From positions 4,716,501 to 4,780,500 of the forward strand of contig NW_027395283.1 of NCBI RefSeq assembly GCF_027580225.2: a stretch of 64,000 bases of DNA, given 5' to 3'. The translations under genes were made by a program, and so were the position numbers. The notes beneath the pieces are model-generated. The model was given only the letters and a program-made list of their open reading frames with translations, was not told the origin of the DNA and did no database searches. Of the stretch, positions 24,076-34,539 are shown piece by piece. Source of the DNA: Misgurnus anguillicaudatus (lineage: Eukaryota; Chordata; Actinopteri; Cypriniformes; Cobitidae). The stretch's first letter is position 1. Every line of letters begins with the position of its first letter.

Positions 24076-26556
24076 TTATTAGTGGTGCTTGCATTTATGC
24101 AAGGCATCACTATTACTATTCCTCATACTTATTATTATTCTTTTTTTTCTGGACACTTTTTCGGCGCGTAACTCGTCCCGCACGGTTTCATGTAGTCCCA
24201 TGAAAGAGGGCTCAAATCGACCGGATTATTGAGGAGAGGTGTGCTATGACTTTTATAAGCGATCGGGTGCAGGATTTCTGAAAGGGGGGCGAAAAACCAC
24301 CCGAAAAATCCTATTGACTTAACATTGGGCCCAACTTTGACGAGTCATAGCTCCGCTCGAGGATTTTGTAGAAACATGTGGGTTACAACATTTGAAGAGG
24401 GTGGTAGACTCTGTAAGAACATACATCACAATGGGGTGTAAGTTGTACCCCTGGGGTGTAAGAGGTGCCCAAAAATGCCCAATGAAAAGTCAATGGGGCA
24501 AAATCCCATAGACTAACATTGCGGAAAACTTTGTCAGGTCATAGGTCCGAGTGAGGATTTCGTAGAAACATGTGGGTTACTAAATTTGAAGAGGGTGGTA
24601 GGCTATGTAAGAACATACATGAGATTGGGGTGTAAGTTGTACCCCTGGGGTGTAAGAGGCACCCGAAAATTCCCTATGACTTATAATGGGGCAGGAAACA
24701 TGCCCATATAAGGGAATAAAACAGTTCCAGATGGGATATCTTTGCTTTACAGTGTCGTAGAGATAAGTGGGTGGGCTCATTTTACTCGGGCATCCAATCA
24801 GTCTCTCAGGATCATCCCAGAGCTATTAAGCCACGCCCCTAGCAACAATTTTGGGCACCCTAGCAACATCTCCCATAGACTGCCATTATAAAATGCCCAG
24901 ATGGATATCTTTGCACCACAGTGTCATAGAGACATGGGGGTGGGCTCATTTTACTCAGGCATCCAACCAGTCTCTCAGGATCCTTACATAGGTATTAAGC
25001 CACGCCCCTAGCAACCACTTTTGAGCACCCTAGCAACATAACAAACAAACCCTTATATCTCGGCATCAGAACATCATAGAGACACGGGGGTTGGACCGTT
25101 TTACTTGTGGCTTGAAGTGTAATCATTATGGGATGCCAATTTTCTCCCTAGCAACCAAACTTAGTACCCTAGCAACGGAATAAACAAAGCCTTATATCTC
25201 CGCTTCAGAACATCATAGAGACACGGGGGTTTGACCTTTTTTCTTGTGGCTTGAAGTGTAATCATTATGGGATGCCAATTTTCTCCCTAGCAACCAAACT
25301 TAGTACCCTAGCAACGGAATAAACAAAACCTTATATCTCCGCTTCAGAACATCATAGAGACACGGGGGTTGGACCGTTTTACTTGTGGCTTGAAGTGTGA
25401 TCATTATGGGATGCCAATTTTCTCCCTAGCAACCAAACTTAGTACCCTAGCAACGGAATAAACAAAGCCTTATATCTCCACTTCAGAACATCATAGAGAC
25501 ACGGGGGTTGGACCGTTTTACTTGTGGCTTGAAGTGTAATCACTATGGGATGCCAATTTTCTCCCTAGCAACCAAACTTAGTACCCTAGCAACGGAATAA
25601 ACAAAGCCTTATATCTCTGCATCAGAACATCATAGAGACACGGGGTTTGGACCGTTTTACTTGTGGCTTGAAGTGTGACCATTATGGGATGCCAATTTTC
25701 TGCCTAGCAACCAAACTTAGTACCCTAGCAACGGAATAAACAAAACCTTATATCTCCGCATCAGAACATCGTAGAGACACGGGGGTTGGACTGTTTTACT
25801 CGTGGCTTGAAGTGTGATCATTTTGGGATGCCAATTTTCTGCCTAGCAACCAAACTTAGTACCCTAGCAACGGAATAAACAAAGCCTTATATCTCCACTT
25901 CAGAACATCGTAGAGACACGGGGGTTGGACCGTTTTACTTGTGGCTTGAAGTGTGATCATTATGGGATGCCAATTTTCTCCCTAGCAACCAAACTTAGTA
26001 CCCTAGCAACGGAATAAACAAAGCCTTATATCTCCGCATCAGAACATTGTAGAGACACGGGGGTTGGACCGTTTTACTTGTGGCTTGAAGTGTGATCATT
26101 ATGGGATGCCAATTTTCTGCCTAGCAACCAAACATAGTACCCTAGCAACGGAATAAACAAAGCCTTATATCTCCGTATCAGAACATCGTAGAGACATGGG
26201 GGTTGGACCGTTTTACTTGTGACTTGAAGTGAAATCATTATAGGATGCCAGTTTTCTGCCTAGCAACCAAACTTAGTACCCTAGCAACGTAATAAACAAA
26301 GCCTTATATCTTCGCATCAGAACATCATAGAGACATGGGGATTGGGTCTTTAAACATGTTAGCTTTATGCTGACTTTATGCTAAATCATGTTAGCTTCAT
26401 GCTAAATCATGCTAGCTTTATTTTAAAAAGCTTCATACTGAAGCATACTAACAACAAGATAGCATACTAAACCAAACTTCTGTCAAACTGTTTTAAACGT
26501 TCAGACCAGGCTTTGTCAAGCCAACATAAAGTTTGTCCTCAAACTTTAATATCTAG
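24076..26556 (+). mobile_element. Helentron-A unit 10 ending in a family-B 3' terminus
   Basis: The 5' end is family A (GTGGTGCTTGC at 24082) and the body is family A with about ten 139-bp monomers of a distinct subtype (AACTTAGTACCC). At about 26345 the sequence switches to a GTTAGCTT-type interior and ends with family-B signals: inverted repeat 26510-26527, hairpin AAAGTTTG-TCCT-CAAACTTT (26528-26547), CTAG 26553-26556. It is either a chimera or an A element truncated by a B element. Confidence 0.6.
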
Positions 26557-28103
26557 TTAGTATAATTATTAATATTATATTATTCTTTATTTTTTATTTA
26601 TTTATTTATTTTTATTTATTTATTTATTTTTTGTCTAGTGGTATTATTGTTGTTCCTTTTTCATTATTATGTGCTGGAAGTAATTCTTATTATAGTGAAT
26701 TGTATAGCCAAGTTGTGACTTCAAGATCTAGTGGGGACCTCTTGTGTGGGTGGGGATAGGGTTTTGAAAATGTTAATTTGGTACAGATGATGTTAATATG
26801 AACAACAAACTGCACGTATGAAAAAAACCCTGCAATTAAACATACTGTAACAGCCTAGGTTCCACTTAATGTCATTCCAAAGAGCCCTTAGTTTAAAACT
26901 GGGGTGGTGGGTATATGAAGTCTATGGTAACAATAAAATGCTGAAAAAAATGTTCCTCTTAATGTCCAAAATTACTGAAATTACAGGAACATGAAACAAA
27001 AATTAGTACATTACAAAACTAATAGATCTGTGTATTTTAGCTGCTTTCAGTTGACGCTTGATCTTTTCTTTTGACTCCTCTTTGGTTTAGCCATTGATAC
27101 ATTTTTAAGTTATTAAAACAGAATGGCAAGAACTGATATCACAGTTTCACAAGTGCATTAAAAATCTACTTAAATAAGTGACGATTGTATAAACACTTGC
27201 CTAGTTTAGGTCATCTTTTGGCGGACCACTGAGGGGGTTTGACGGACCACTAGTGGTGCGCGGACCACACTTTGAGAATTACTGCTTTAAGCCCAACAAA
27301 CAGAAAATATGAAGTGTACATGAACAACACTTGATGCTTTGTCAGATCAACACAATAAGAATTCAATCCAATGTCTGAGTCTGTTTACTAACTGTGATGT
27401 TGAGTTTGTTCACTCCAGGATTTAATACTGTGATCTTACTCTTCTTACACATTATATATGATGTTTGTTAATGGGGTTTGTTTGATAGGCCGACACCTCT
27501 ATAGTTATTCACACTTGACTAGATGTTCATCTTAAACTCTTTTTATAACAACTTGGTTTTGATTTCATGTTTTAAGCATTATTTATCAAATCATCAGAAT
27601 ACAGACAGAAATAACAAACACAATATATACACAACAGATGAACACAAAGTACAGATGATAAATGATAGAGATGAAGATTAGAAAAAAGAAGAGAAAGTCA
27701 ACTCTTAAAATCTGATGGACACTTCATACAACTCTCTGTCGAGCTTTGACATTGATGCTGTTTCTCTTTATTTACACGACTGTCAACCTCCAGGACTTTT
27801 CAAATAAAGCATCACCTTCATTTTCTTACTGTTTGTGTGTGAACTCATAAAACTGTCAGTGTGTCATTATATTATACTACATACATATCAATACATTCAT
27901 CTCTTACATTGACATCAAATATTCAGAGGAAATAGATGAAATGTGTATGTGATAAACAGATTGTTGACATGTTTATTATGTTAAAGATTTCATTTCTATC
28001 ACTGACTGACAGCACTAATAGTTTGTTTTTATATCTCTTCATCTGACACTGACGATGATCTCATATCTGATTGACTTTCTCTTTCATTTTCTTTAACTTA
28101 CAG
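26557..28103. other. AT-rich intergenic sequence with one hAT-like end
   Basis: A (TTTA)n tract lies at about 26582-26632. GGACCACTAGTGGTGCGCGG near 27240, with ACCACACTTTGAGAATTACTG, resembles the end of a fish hAT-type element; its partner is not visible. An AATAAA lies near 27802. I find no exon in it. Confidence 0.5.
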
Positions 28104-28171
28104 TTGGTGATGAAGATGCAAAGATGTCTGATCTTCAGTATGATCTGCTGGTGAATAAGGAGACACAATAG
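28104..28171 (+). CDS. Putative terminal exon with ITIM-like motif of an immune receptor
   Basis: A clean acceptor (TTTCATTTTC, TTTAACTTACAG) precedes 68 bp that read, after two bases of a split codon, GDEDAKMSDLQYDLLVNKET and Q, then TAG at 28169-28171. LQYDLL fits the ITIM consensus (I/V/L/S)xYxx(L/V/I), the cytoplasmic signature of inhibitory Ig-superfamily receptors that recruit SHP phosphatases. Acidic/polar composition and the short terminal exon also fit a receptor tail. No upstream transmembrane or Ig exon is recognisable in the preceding 1.5 kb, so this may be a stranded exon. It could also be a chance frame, since only 21 residues support it. Confidence 0.4.
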
Positions 28172-28177
28172 TGACAT

Positions 28178-30126
28178 CACTTCCTGACCCAAAACATAAT
28201 GTTAGCAATGTTAGCATTGAGCAAACCAAAGGTGAAAGTGACGAAGATGGCAAAAATTACAATTGTGTTTAAGTGGAGAAATCCAAATTAACTTGATCAT
28301 CTTGTTCAGGCTTGATCATCAAAGTATTTTTTATTTAAGTGTTTGCAAACTTTACTCTTTTCTTTATAAACAGCTTGTGAGCAGGGTTATTATCGTAAAC
28401 GAAAACTATCACGAAAACTGAAACTATTAGTGAAAAAACATTTTCGTTAACCGAAATAAAATAAAAACGAAGGTTTCTAAAAAAAACTAAACTATAACTA
28501 TAATGTGGACCTGTAAAACTAACTAAAACTAACTAAAATTTTGGAAAACAAAACTTGCGTTTTCGTTTTTTAAATGTTATTGGATCAGCAGTTGAACACG
28601 GAGTCACTCATATTACCGGATCATAAGCAAATGAGCAGATGTTGCTGGATCATTAATGACCAATAGGTGGCAGTCTATTAGAACTCCTGACCTGCACAGC
28701 AGCGTCACGTGATGTGTATGACGCTGTCAGGGCACTGGATCCCTGCCTCCGAGCCAACAGTTCGGTTCAGAAAACATCATCTTGTTGCTAACGGCTAGTT
28801 TAGTAAGACAATTTGTTTCTGCTGGCAAACCATTACAATAACTAAAAGTGTACTGTACACGGAAGCATTAAAACCTTAAATATGGCTAAAAATGCTGATG
28901 CTAATCTGAAACTATTATATGCCTTTGTGGATAATCAACAAATAATATTATATGTTAATATTTAGTCAACAAATAGGTATATTTCATAGACAGAACATTA
29001 AACTTTGCATTGATTTTCGGTTGTTGTGCACAGTTTGTACAAGTAGGATGTGCTGATTTACTCTAAATTATCTGGGTTATTTTTAACCCAATGCTGGGAA
29101 AATATTGGACAAAACACATATGTTGGTTTATAAATAAACATATGTTGGGTTGTTTCAATGCAATGCTGGGTTGTTTTAACTCATGTTTGGGTTAACAACA
29201 ACCCAGCATATGATTATTTATAACCAAACATTTATATTTATATATGTATATTATATTTATCAAAATAACACAACAGAATTTAGAGTGTTGGTTGGTGTGG
29301 TGTTTGTCCTGGCCTTTGATTGATAGGACTAAACAAACAAAACTTCTTTTTTTTAAATCCTCTTTTTCTGATCGTATTTTCAACATTTCCAGATTTGGCA
29401 AGGTGTATGTACACAACCATGATATTATGCTAAAGACTAAAACTATACTAAAACTAAATAAAAACTAAAAGTAATGATTTTTGAAAAATAGAAACGAAAT
29501 CAAAACTATTTATGCACCACTAAAAAGAACTAAAACTAAACTGCAATAAAATAACACATTACAAAACGAAATAAAAATAAAAACTAATTTTTTTTTAAAC
29601 TATAATAACCCTGCTTGTGAGTGAAATCAAAATAATGTGATTCATCATCTTAATTTTTTAATAGTATTACGTTATTTCATTAACATGTTAAAAACTTAAT
29701 TAAAATAGTGCAAAATCGTGTAAAATAAATGCATGTACTTATTTGTAATATTGTTAAACATTTTGTGAAGCAAATTTAAATTAAAATATTTAAATACTAA
29801 TATAATTGTAATGTCTTCATGATTCATGAATGTATGGTGTCACATGCTGCTGTGACTGTATAACATTGCCGGCTTTCTATTGGCTGATTCAGAGGTTAAA
29901 GGCGCCCATTTTAGGTTGAAATCATTGTAGTCCTCAGTTTGCGGCACTTAAGTCAGCACTTAAGAATGAGTCTTACACTTTACTGAAAGTTGCTTTCAGC
30001 TTCTTTATAAACGTCTTCTATTCTCAAACTGTTCCTACTCCTTACTAAGAATTTTTTGACACTTAAGTCATAGCTTAAGACTATTCTTAAGAGCATTTCT
30101 GAGATGTTTTATACATACGGGCCATG
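28178..30126 (+). repeat. ~2-kb interspersed repeat, copy 1 (split by a hAT)
   Basis: From GACCCAAAACATAATG to CATACGGGCC this matches 31310-33620 collinearly once insertions are removed. Shared landmarks are ATGTTAGCAATGTTAGCA, GGCTTGATCAT, ATAATATTGTTAAAC-type AT sequence, the TTTCTATTGGCTGATTCAGA block and ACTTTACTGAAAGTTGC. The GGGCC end resembles a DNA-transposon terminus. It has no frame of note. Confidence 0.7.
28382..29613. mobile_element. hAT-type non-autonomous transposon
   Basis: Ends are CAGGGTTATTATCGT and ATAATAACCCTG. The flanking 8-bp duplication CTTGTGAG (28374-28381 and 29614-29621) is perfect. Subterminal regions are rich in AAAACTAAAC. The interior holds a further palindromic sequence near 29060-29215 (TGGGTTATTTTTAACCCA). 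It has no transposase frame. Confidence 0.8.
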
Positions 30127-30763
30127 TATAAAGCTGCTCAGAGTAAAATTTTAGTTGTAACTGTGTCAAAATTCTAAGAATGACGTCATTTTACTCTTAT
30201 TTCTAGACTTAAGAATAAGTTTGCTTTATAAACCCTCCTAAGTGTTAAGACTAGGTCTCAGCTCCTAAATTATTTAAGAGAGCTGGAGAGGTCTCTTAAC
30301 CTAGTTAAGAGTAACAAGAGGGCAGCAGAGAGGTGGAGATCATGCACTTTACAACAAAGAATGTGTTGGAATTACTTTAATTCAAATGTATTTATAGGAC
30401 TTAAAAAAAATGTCTTGTTGCATTGTTGCAAAGCAGCAAATTTACTGTAAATTACATATTAGTAGTATATAGAAAGTAGATTAATATAAGAATTAATATA
30501 ACATTATGAAATATAAAGAGTATAGGGTTTTTTATATTACATTACACAATATAATATACAGTATAAAATGTATAAGATGTAGTAAAACTTATTAAGAATT
30601 TTTGTGGGATTATCAAGACAGCATACTTAAATGGTATAAAAATTTTGCATAATATACACTGTAAAAGTTAAAGTTGAATCAAATTATTGATAAGGCCTAA
30701 AAAATATGATGTTTTATCAACTTACATTTTCTCATTTTAAGTGAAATAATTAAAAATGTTTAA
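30127..30763. other. Repeat-derived intergenic stretch
   Basis: It begins with an ATGTATAAAGCTGCTCAGAG sequence resembling a transposon end, abutting copy 1 of the interspersed repeat. The rest is AT-rich with no feature I can support. Confidence 0.35.
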
Positions 30764-31112
30764 AGGGGCCATTGCATGAAAATGTTAGCATTGCCACTTT
30801 GTAGGTGTGAGCAAAAATAGGTAATTGAAATTTGGCTTTCATTATGATGTCATAAGGATATCTTATTAGAATAATACCGCCCCCTTAATCTGCACTATCC
30901 AACCACTGCACTGCCATTTAGTGCAAAGAGAAAGAGAGAGAAAAGAAGGACTTGACAGCACAATTGAGCTTGAATTACAACAAACCACCATCATTGTGAT
31001 CAGTGTTTGCACTTCATCCGCTCATTTGCATTTTAAAAAACACACCCAAAACGACACATTTTTGCTCAAACCTACAAAGTGGCAATGCTATCATTTTCAT
31101 GCGATGACCCCT
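30764..31112. mobile_element. T2/Kolobok-like MITE (TTAA target)
   Basis: Ends AGGGGCCATTGCATGAAAA and its imperfect complement TTTTCATGCGATGACCCCT are flanked by TTAA (30760-30763, 31113-31116). The TTAAAGGRR start matches the T2-type family. The interior CACCATCATTGTGATCAGTG is shared with the element at 54617, so the two are siblings. Confidence 0.75.
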
Positions 31113-31679
31113 TTAAATATTAGGTGTTACCAACTGAAGTTTTTTAAGTAGAGACGCTTTTACGCTTTACAGTTTATGACAGGTAAATAAAATACCATAG
31201 AATGTAAATAAAATTTACAATAGCATTATTAACCCAAAAAAATTAATTATCTACAAGATTGCAGTGACACTATAACATGTAAAGTGATATATTTATAGAG
31301 TATATAACCCTGACCCAAACCATATTGTTAGCAATGTTAGCAGTGAGCAAGCCAAAGGTGAAAGGGACAAAGATGGCAAAAATTACAATTAACTTGATCA
31401 TCTTTTTCAGGCTTGATCATGAAAATATTTTTATCCAAGTGTTTGCAAACTTTACTCTTTCCTTATAATAGTCTTTCCTTACCTTATTTTTTTAATAGCA
31501 TTACGTTTGTATATTTCATTGACATGTTGAAACTTAATTAAAATAATGCAAAATCGTGTAAAATAAATGAATGTACTTATTTGTAATATTGTTAAACATT
31601 TTGTGAAGCAAATTTAAATTAAAATATTTAAATACTAATATAATTGTAAGGTCTTCATGATTCATAAATGTATGGTGTC

Positions 31680-32027
31680 TAGGCATGGGCCGGTATAAGA
31701 TTCTGGCGGTATGATAACCTTTAGCAAAAATACCACGGTTTCGCGGTGTTGCGGTATTGCCATTGCAACACTAAAATGTGTTACTTTCAAATGCTGGGTA
31801 AAAATAAAGCCTTTAAATTATAATATGCTTTCAAAAAATATATAGTATTTTCGTAATGTATATTAAATGTAAACATCAAATCAATCACATGACTTAATGA
31901 TTTAATGAATTTTGTATAAACACAGCTCATACCTTGGAGACGGTATCACAGAACATTTTAGTGGTTTTGAAACCTTGACTGTTTAAAACCTCGGTATACC
32001 TTGAAACCGGTTATCGGCCCATGCCTA
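31680..32027. mobile_element. hAT MITE, 348 bp
   Basis: Inverted ends TAGGCATGGGCCGGTAT and ATCGGCCCATGCCTA are flanked by a perfect 8-bp duplication, ATGGTGTC (31672-31679, 32028-32035). The paralogous repeat at 29835 has a single ATGGTGTC at this site. Confidence 0.85.
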
Positions 32028-32157
32028 ATGGTGTCACATGCTGCTGTGACTCTATAACATTGCTGGCTTTCTATTGGCTGATTCAGAGGTTAAGGGCGGC
32101 CATTTTAGGTTGAAATCATTGTAGTCCTCAGTTTGCAGCACTTAAGACAGCACTTAA

Positions 32158-33458
32158 AGGATAATTCCGGTATTTAACACTTTGAGTCTCATTTCTGGTT
32201 TGTTTTTGATGAACTACAGTGATGGAAACAGAAATTTTGACAATGGGTCGAGTCTTGACTTTTCGACTCATTTAGAAGCGTCTCTTGACTGCTTCAGAAT
32301 GGAAGTCAATGGCCATGCACAAACATGTCATTAAAACAACACTTAACGTTCATTTTCAAAACTGTACTACTCACCGAGTGGTTCGTGGTGTTCGTTGATG
32401 ATTAAAAACAAATATATTGGCGCAATGTATGATTTCAGTCCGTGTTGTTTGCTATAGTGGAACTATTTTTTCAGATACCTCACAACCGCGTATATACTTC
32501 CGCTCTATATTTGAGTCTGAAGCATGAATGAACGTAGTCCAACAAACTGTAATAAAACGGTAGTATACTTTCAAAATCAAGTTTATTTTTAACACTTACA
32601 CCATCGAATATGTTTTTTCATCAGCAAAACAATAAAGAAAATATTTTGCAGAAACCCCGGTGCTCCGTCATGCAAGTCAACAGATCCGCACACTTTAAGA
32701 GCTAAAGCATATATATCCAATACAACAGCAATCCCCCATAACTCCGTGTGACATATTGACATCTTGTGAAGCAAATCAATCAGTTTTTGCAAGAAACTGA
32801 ACGTTATTTACAACACTATTAGCGTGAATGCCAAAGCAGGAAGCGTGCTTTCCGTTTGAGGCGATCTCTTCCACTGGTGTGCGTTTGGTGGCTGTTGGCT
32901 ATGGATGTTGGTCTCTCTGCGCCACCTATAGAGCGGGAGCGTGAAGTGCACTTCCTGCTTGGCAAAAGCTCTGCATTAACGCCGTAAAAACATATATATA
33001 TTCGAATCTCAAAACTGAAAATCGAATGTCAACCCACGAATCGAATGTCAGCCCTACAAATATGGGAAAAATTTCTTCTGAGAGTAAACAGTTTCCCGGC
33101 GGCGGAGTGATATATCAGCGAGCATTGCGTCTTCCTAGAGAAGTCAATGGAATTTTACAAAATGCCAAATAAAACACGACAGAAACTGTATTTCGCTACA
33201 CAACTTGTTTTTAATTATCAACGAACACCACGAACCACTCGGTGAGTAGCACAGTTTTGAAAATGAACGTTAAGTGTTGTTTTAATGACATGTTTGTGCA
33301 TGGCCATTGACTTCCATTCTGAAGCAGTCAAGAGACGCTTCTAAACGAGTCAAAAACTCAAGACACGACCCATTGTCAAAATTTCTGTGTCCATCACTGT
33401 AGTTCATCCAAAACAAACCAGAAATGAGACTCAAAGTGTTAAATACCGGAATTATCCT
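32158..33458. mobile_element. T2/Kolobok-like long palindrome, 1.3 kb
   Basis: Arms of about 255 bp (32158-32412 and 33205-33458) are nearly exact complements, starting AGGATAATTCCGGTATT and flanked by TTAA on both sides. The ~790-bp centre holds a further inverted repeat around AGCAGGAAG...CACTTCCTGCTTGGC. The empty site in copy 1 (near 29966) shows one TTAA. Confidence 0.8.
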
Positions 33459-33620
33459 TTAAGAATGAGTCTTACACTTTACTGAAAGTTGCTTTCAGCT
33501 TCTTTATAAACGTCTCCTAATCTCAGACTGCTCCTACTCCTTACTAAGAATTTTTTGACACTTAAGTCATAGCTTAAGACTATTCTTAAGAGCTTTTCTG
33601 AGATGTTTTATACATACGGG

Positions 33621-34539
33621 CCCTGATCTGTGACTTTATCCAAATCTGACTTTGAAGTGTTGGAGGTAAATCTTCATCCTAACTCAGCTTCTGTCTACAC
33701 ATTTCCTATAAGAGCGATTTATCAGTCAATGTAAGAGGAGCAAGAAATCTCATAGGATCATAAACTGAAGTAAATACTGACAAGATTCCTCTTCTTCTAC
33801 ACTGTTGGGGTTTTTAACTTCATCTTATGTACTATTCCCACGGGATTAGTATTATCTGGGGACCTGTGTGATTTAGAAATTATATCCCTACGTCTGAGTT
33901 TCATGTGGCCGGTTTGCACGGGATAAGCAAAGCCTGTGATTTCACTTAAATTTACTGACTTATATCCCAGATATATTGTTGAGGCTTTGCATAACACTGT
34001 TTACGCAACACCGCGACACGCTGTAAAAGGTACCTAACCAAATCATATTTCGTTAAATCACACAGTGAGTGAACGTGTGGGGAAAAAAGTGAAACTGAGA
34101 TGACAGAATTAGCGTCATCTAGATGCAGTTTTAAAGATTTAAAATTACTTTAATCTAACTGATCAACATAAATAAAAGGCATCAAAATATAACTGATTGT
34201 TTACCAGCATTAAATAAAACCCTTTAAAGGTTTTTTCTTTGTGTATCAACATTGTCTGCTCCATGGATGAGGGAGCTGCAGCCTGACGCCGATGGCTTTA
34301 CTATTAACTGACTGAACATTTGACTCTGGCCTGGGCATTTAGATATGGAAGTTTTTCATCAACAATATCTGCGTGAAACATAAACACGATGATCATCTTG
34401 CCGACTCGACTGTTTCAGCACGTCCTCTACGGAGAGTTCATTTATCTACTAATATATTATTGGAAATGTCCTACATTAATATGTATTGCCTTGTGTATTG
34501 CATTAGTTTTGTACATATACGTTCACAAAAACTGCATAA
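33621..34539. other. Intergenic stretch with a CACGGGATTA-type dispersed repeat
   Basis: CCCACGGGATTAGTATTATC near 33838 is the inverse of AATACTAATCCCGTGTG at 40412, so a member of that small repeat family lies at about 33830-33930. Otherwise AT-rich, with no support for exons. Confidence 0.45.

Larger units (their letters stand above)
790..26345 (+). repeat. 139-bp minisatellite, interrupted arrays (~110 monomers by estimate)
   Basis: The period is exactly 139 bp where arrays are regular (for example 5378, 5656, 5795, or 8124, 8263, 8402). A monomer reads: CCTAGCAACC, 11 bp, CCTAGCAACAGAGTAAAC, AAGCCTTATATCTCCGC, a GTAGAGACACGGGGGTTGG block, GACTCGTGACTC, and a short T-run. Arrays occupy the 3' two thirds of every family-A unit and are separated by the unit 5' regions. 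Frames of 60-146 residues on the minus strand, all containing RYKALFTLLLGYCIWLLG, are translations of this repeat. Confidence 0.9.
736..26556 (+). mobile_element. Head-to-tail cluster of non-autonomous Helentron-like (HINE) elements
   Basis: Ten family-A 3' ends share the order GCAAGCACCAC, then hairpin ACATTTTC-TTCA-GGAAATGT, then ACCTAT, then CTAG (nine intact; the tenth, at 18487, reads CTTT). Several are followed within 7 bp by the 5' end GTGGTGCTTGC, the exact complement of the GCAAGCACCAC block. A 5' repeat whose inverted copy lies internal to a 3' hairpin is the asymmetric terminal inverted repeat known from Helentrons, a fish-rich Helitron branch. Family B has the same layout with other sequences. 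No Rep or helicase frame exists anywhere, so all units are non-autonomous. Class is inferred from termini, not from a database match. Confidence 0.7.
31310..33620 (+). repeat. ~2-kb interspersed repeat, copy 2 (split by two insertions)
   Basis: This is the paralogue of copy 1. It lacks the hAT found in copy 1 but carries a 348-bp hAT MITE and a 1.3-kb TTAA palindrome, each at a site that is uninterrupted in copy 1. Confidence 0.7.

Noticed and set aside
790..26345. Centromeric satellite
   Set aside because: Monomers are broken up by transposon ends every 1.4-3.3 kb and always sit inside Helentron units, so a centromeric array is not needed to explain them.
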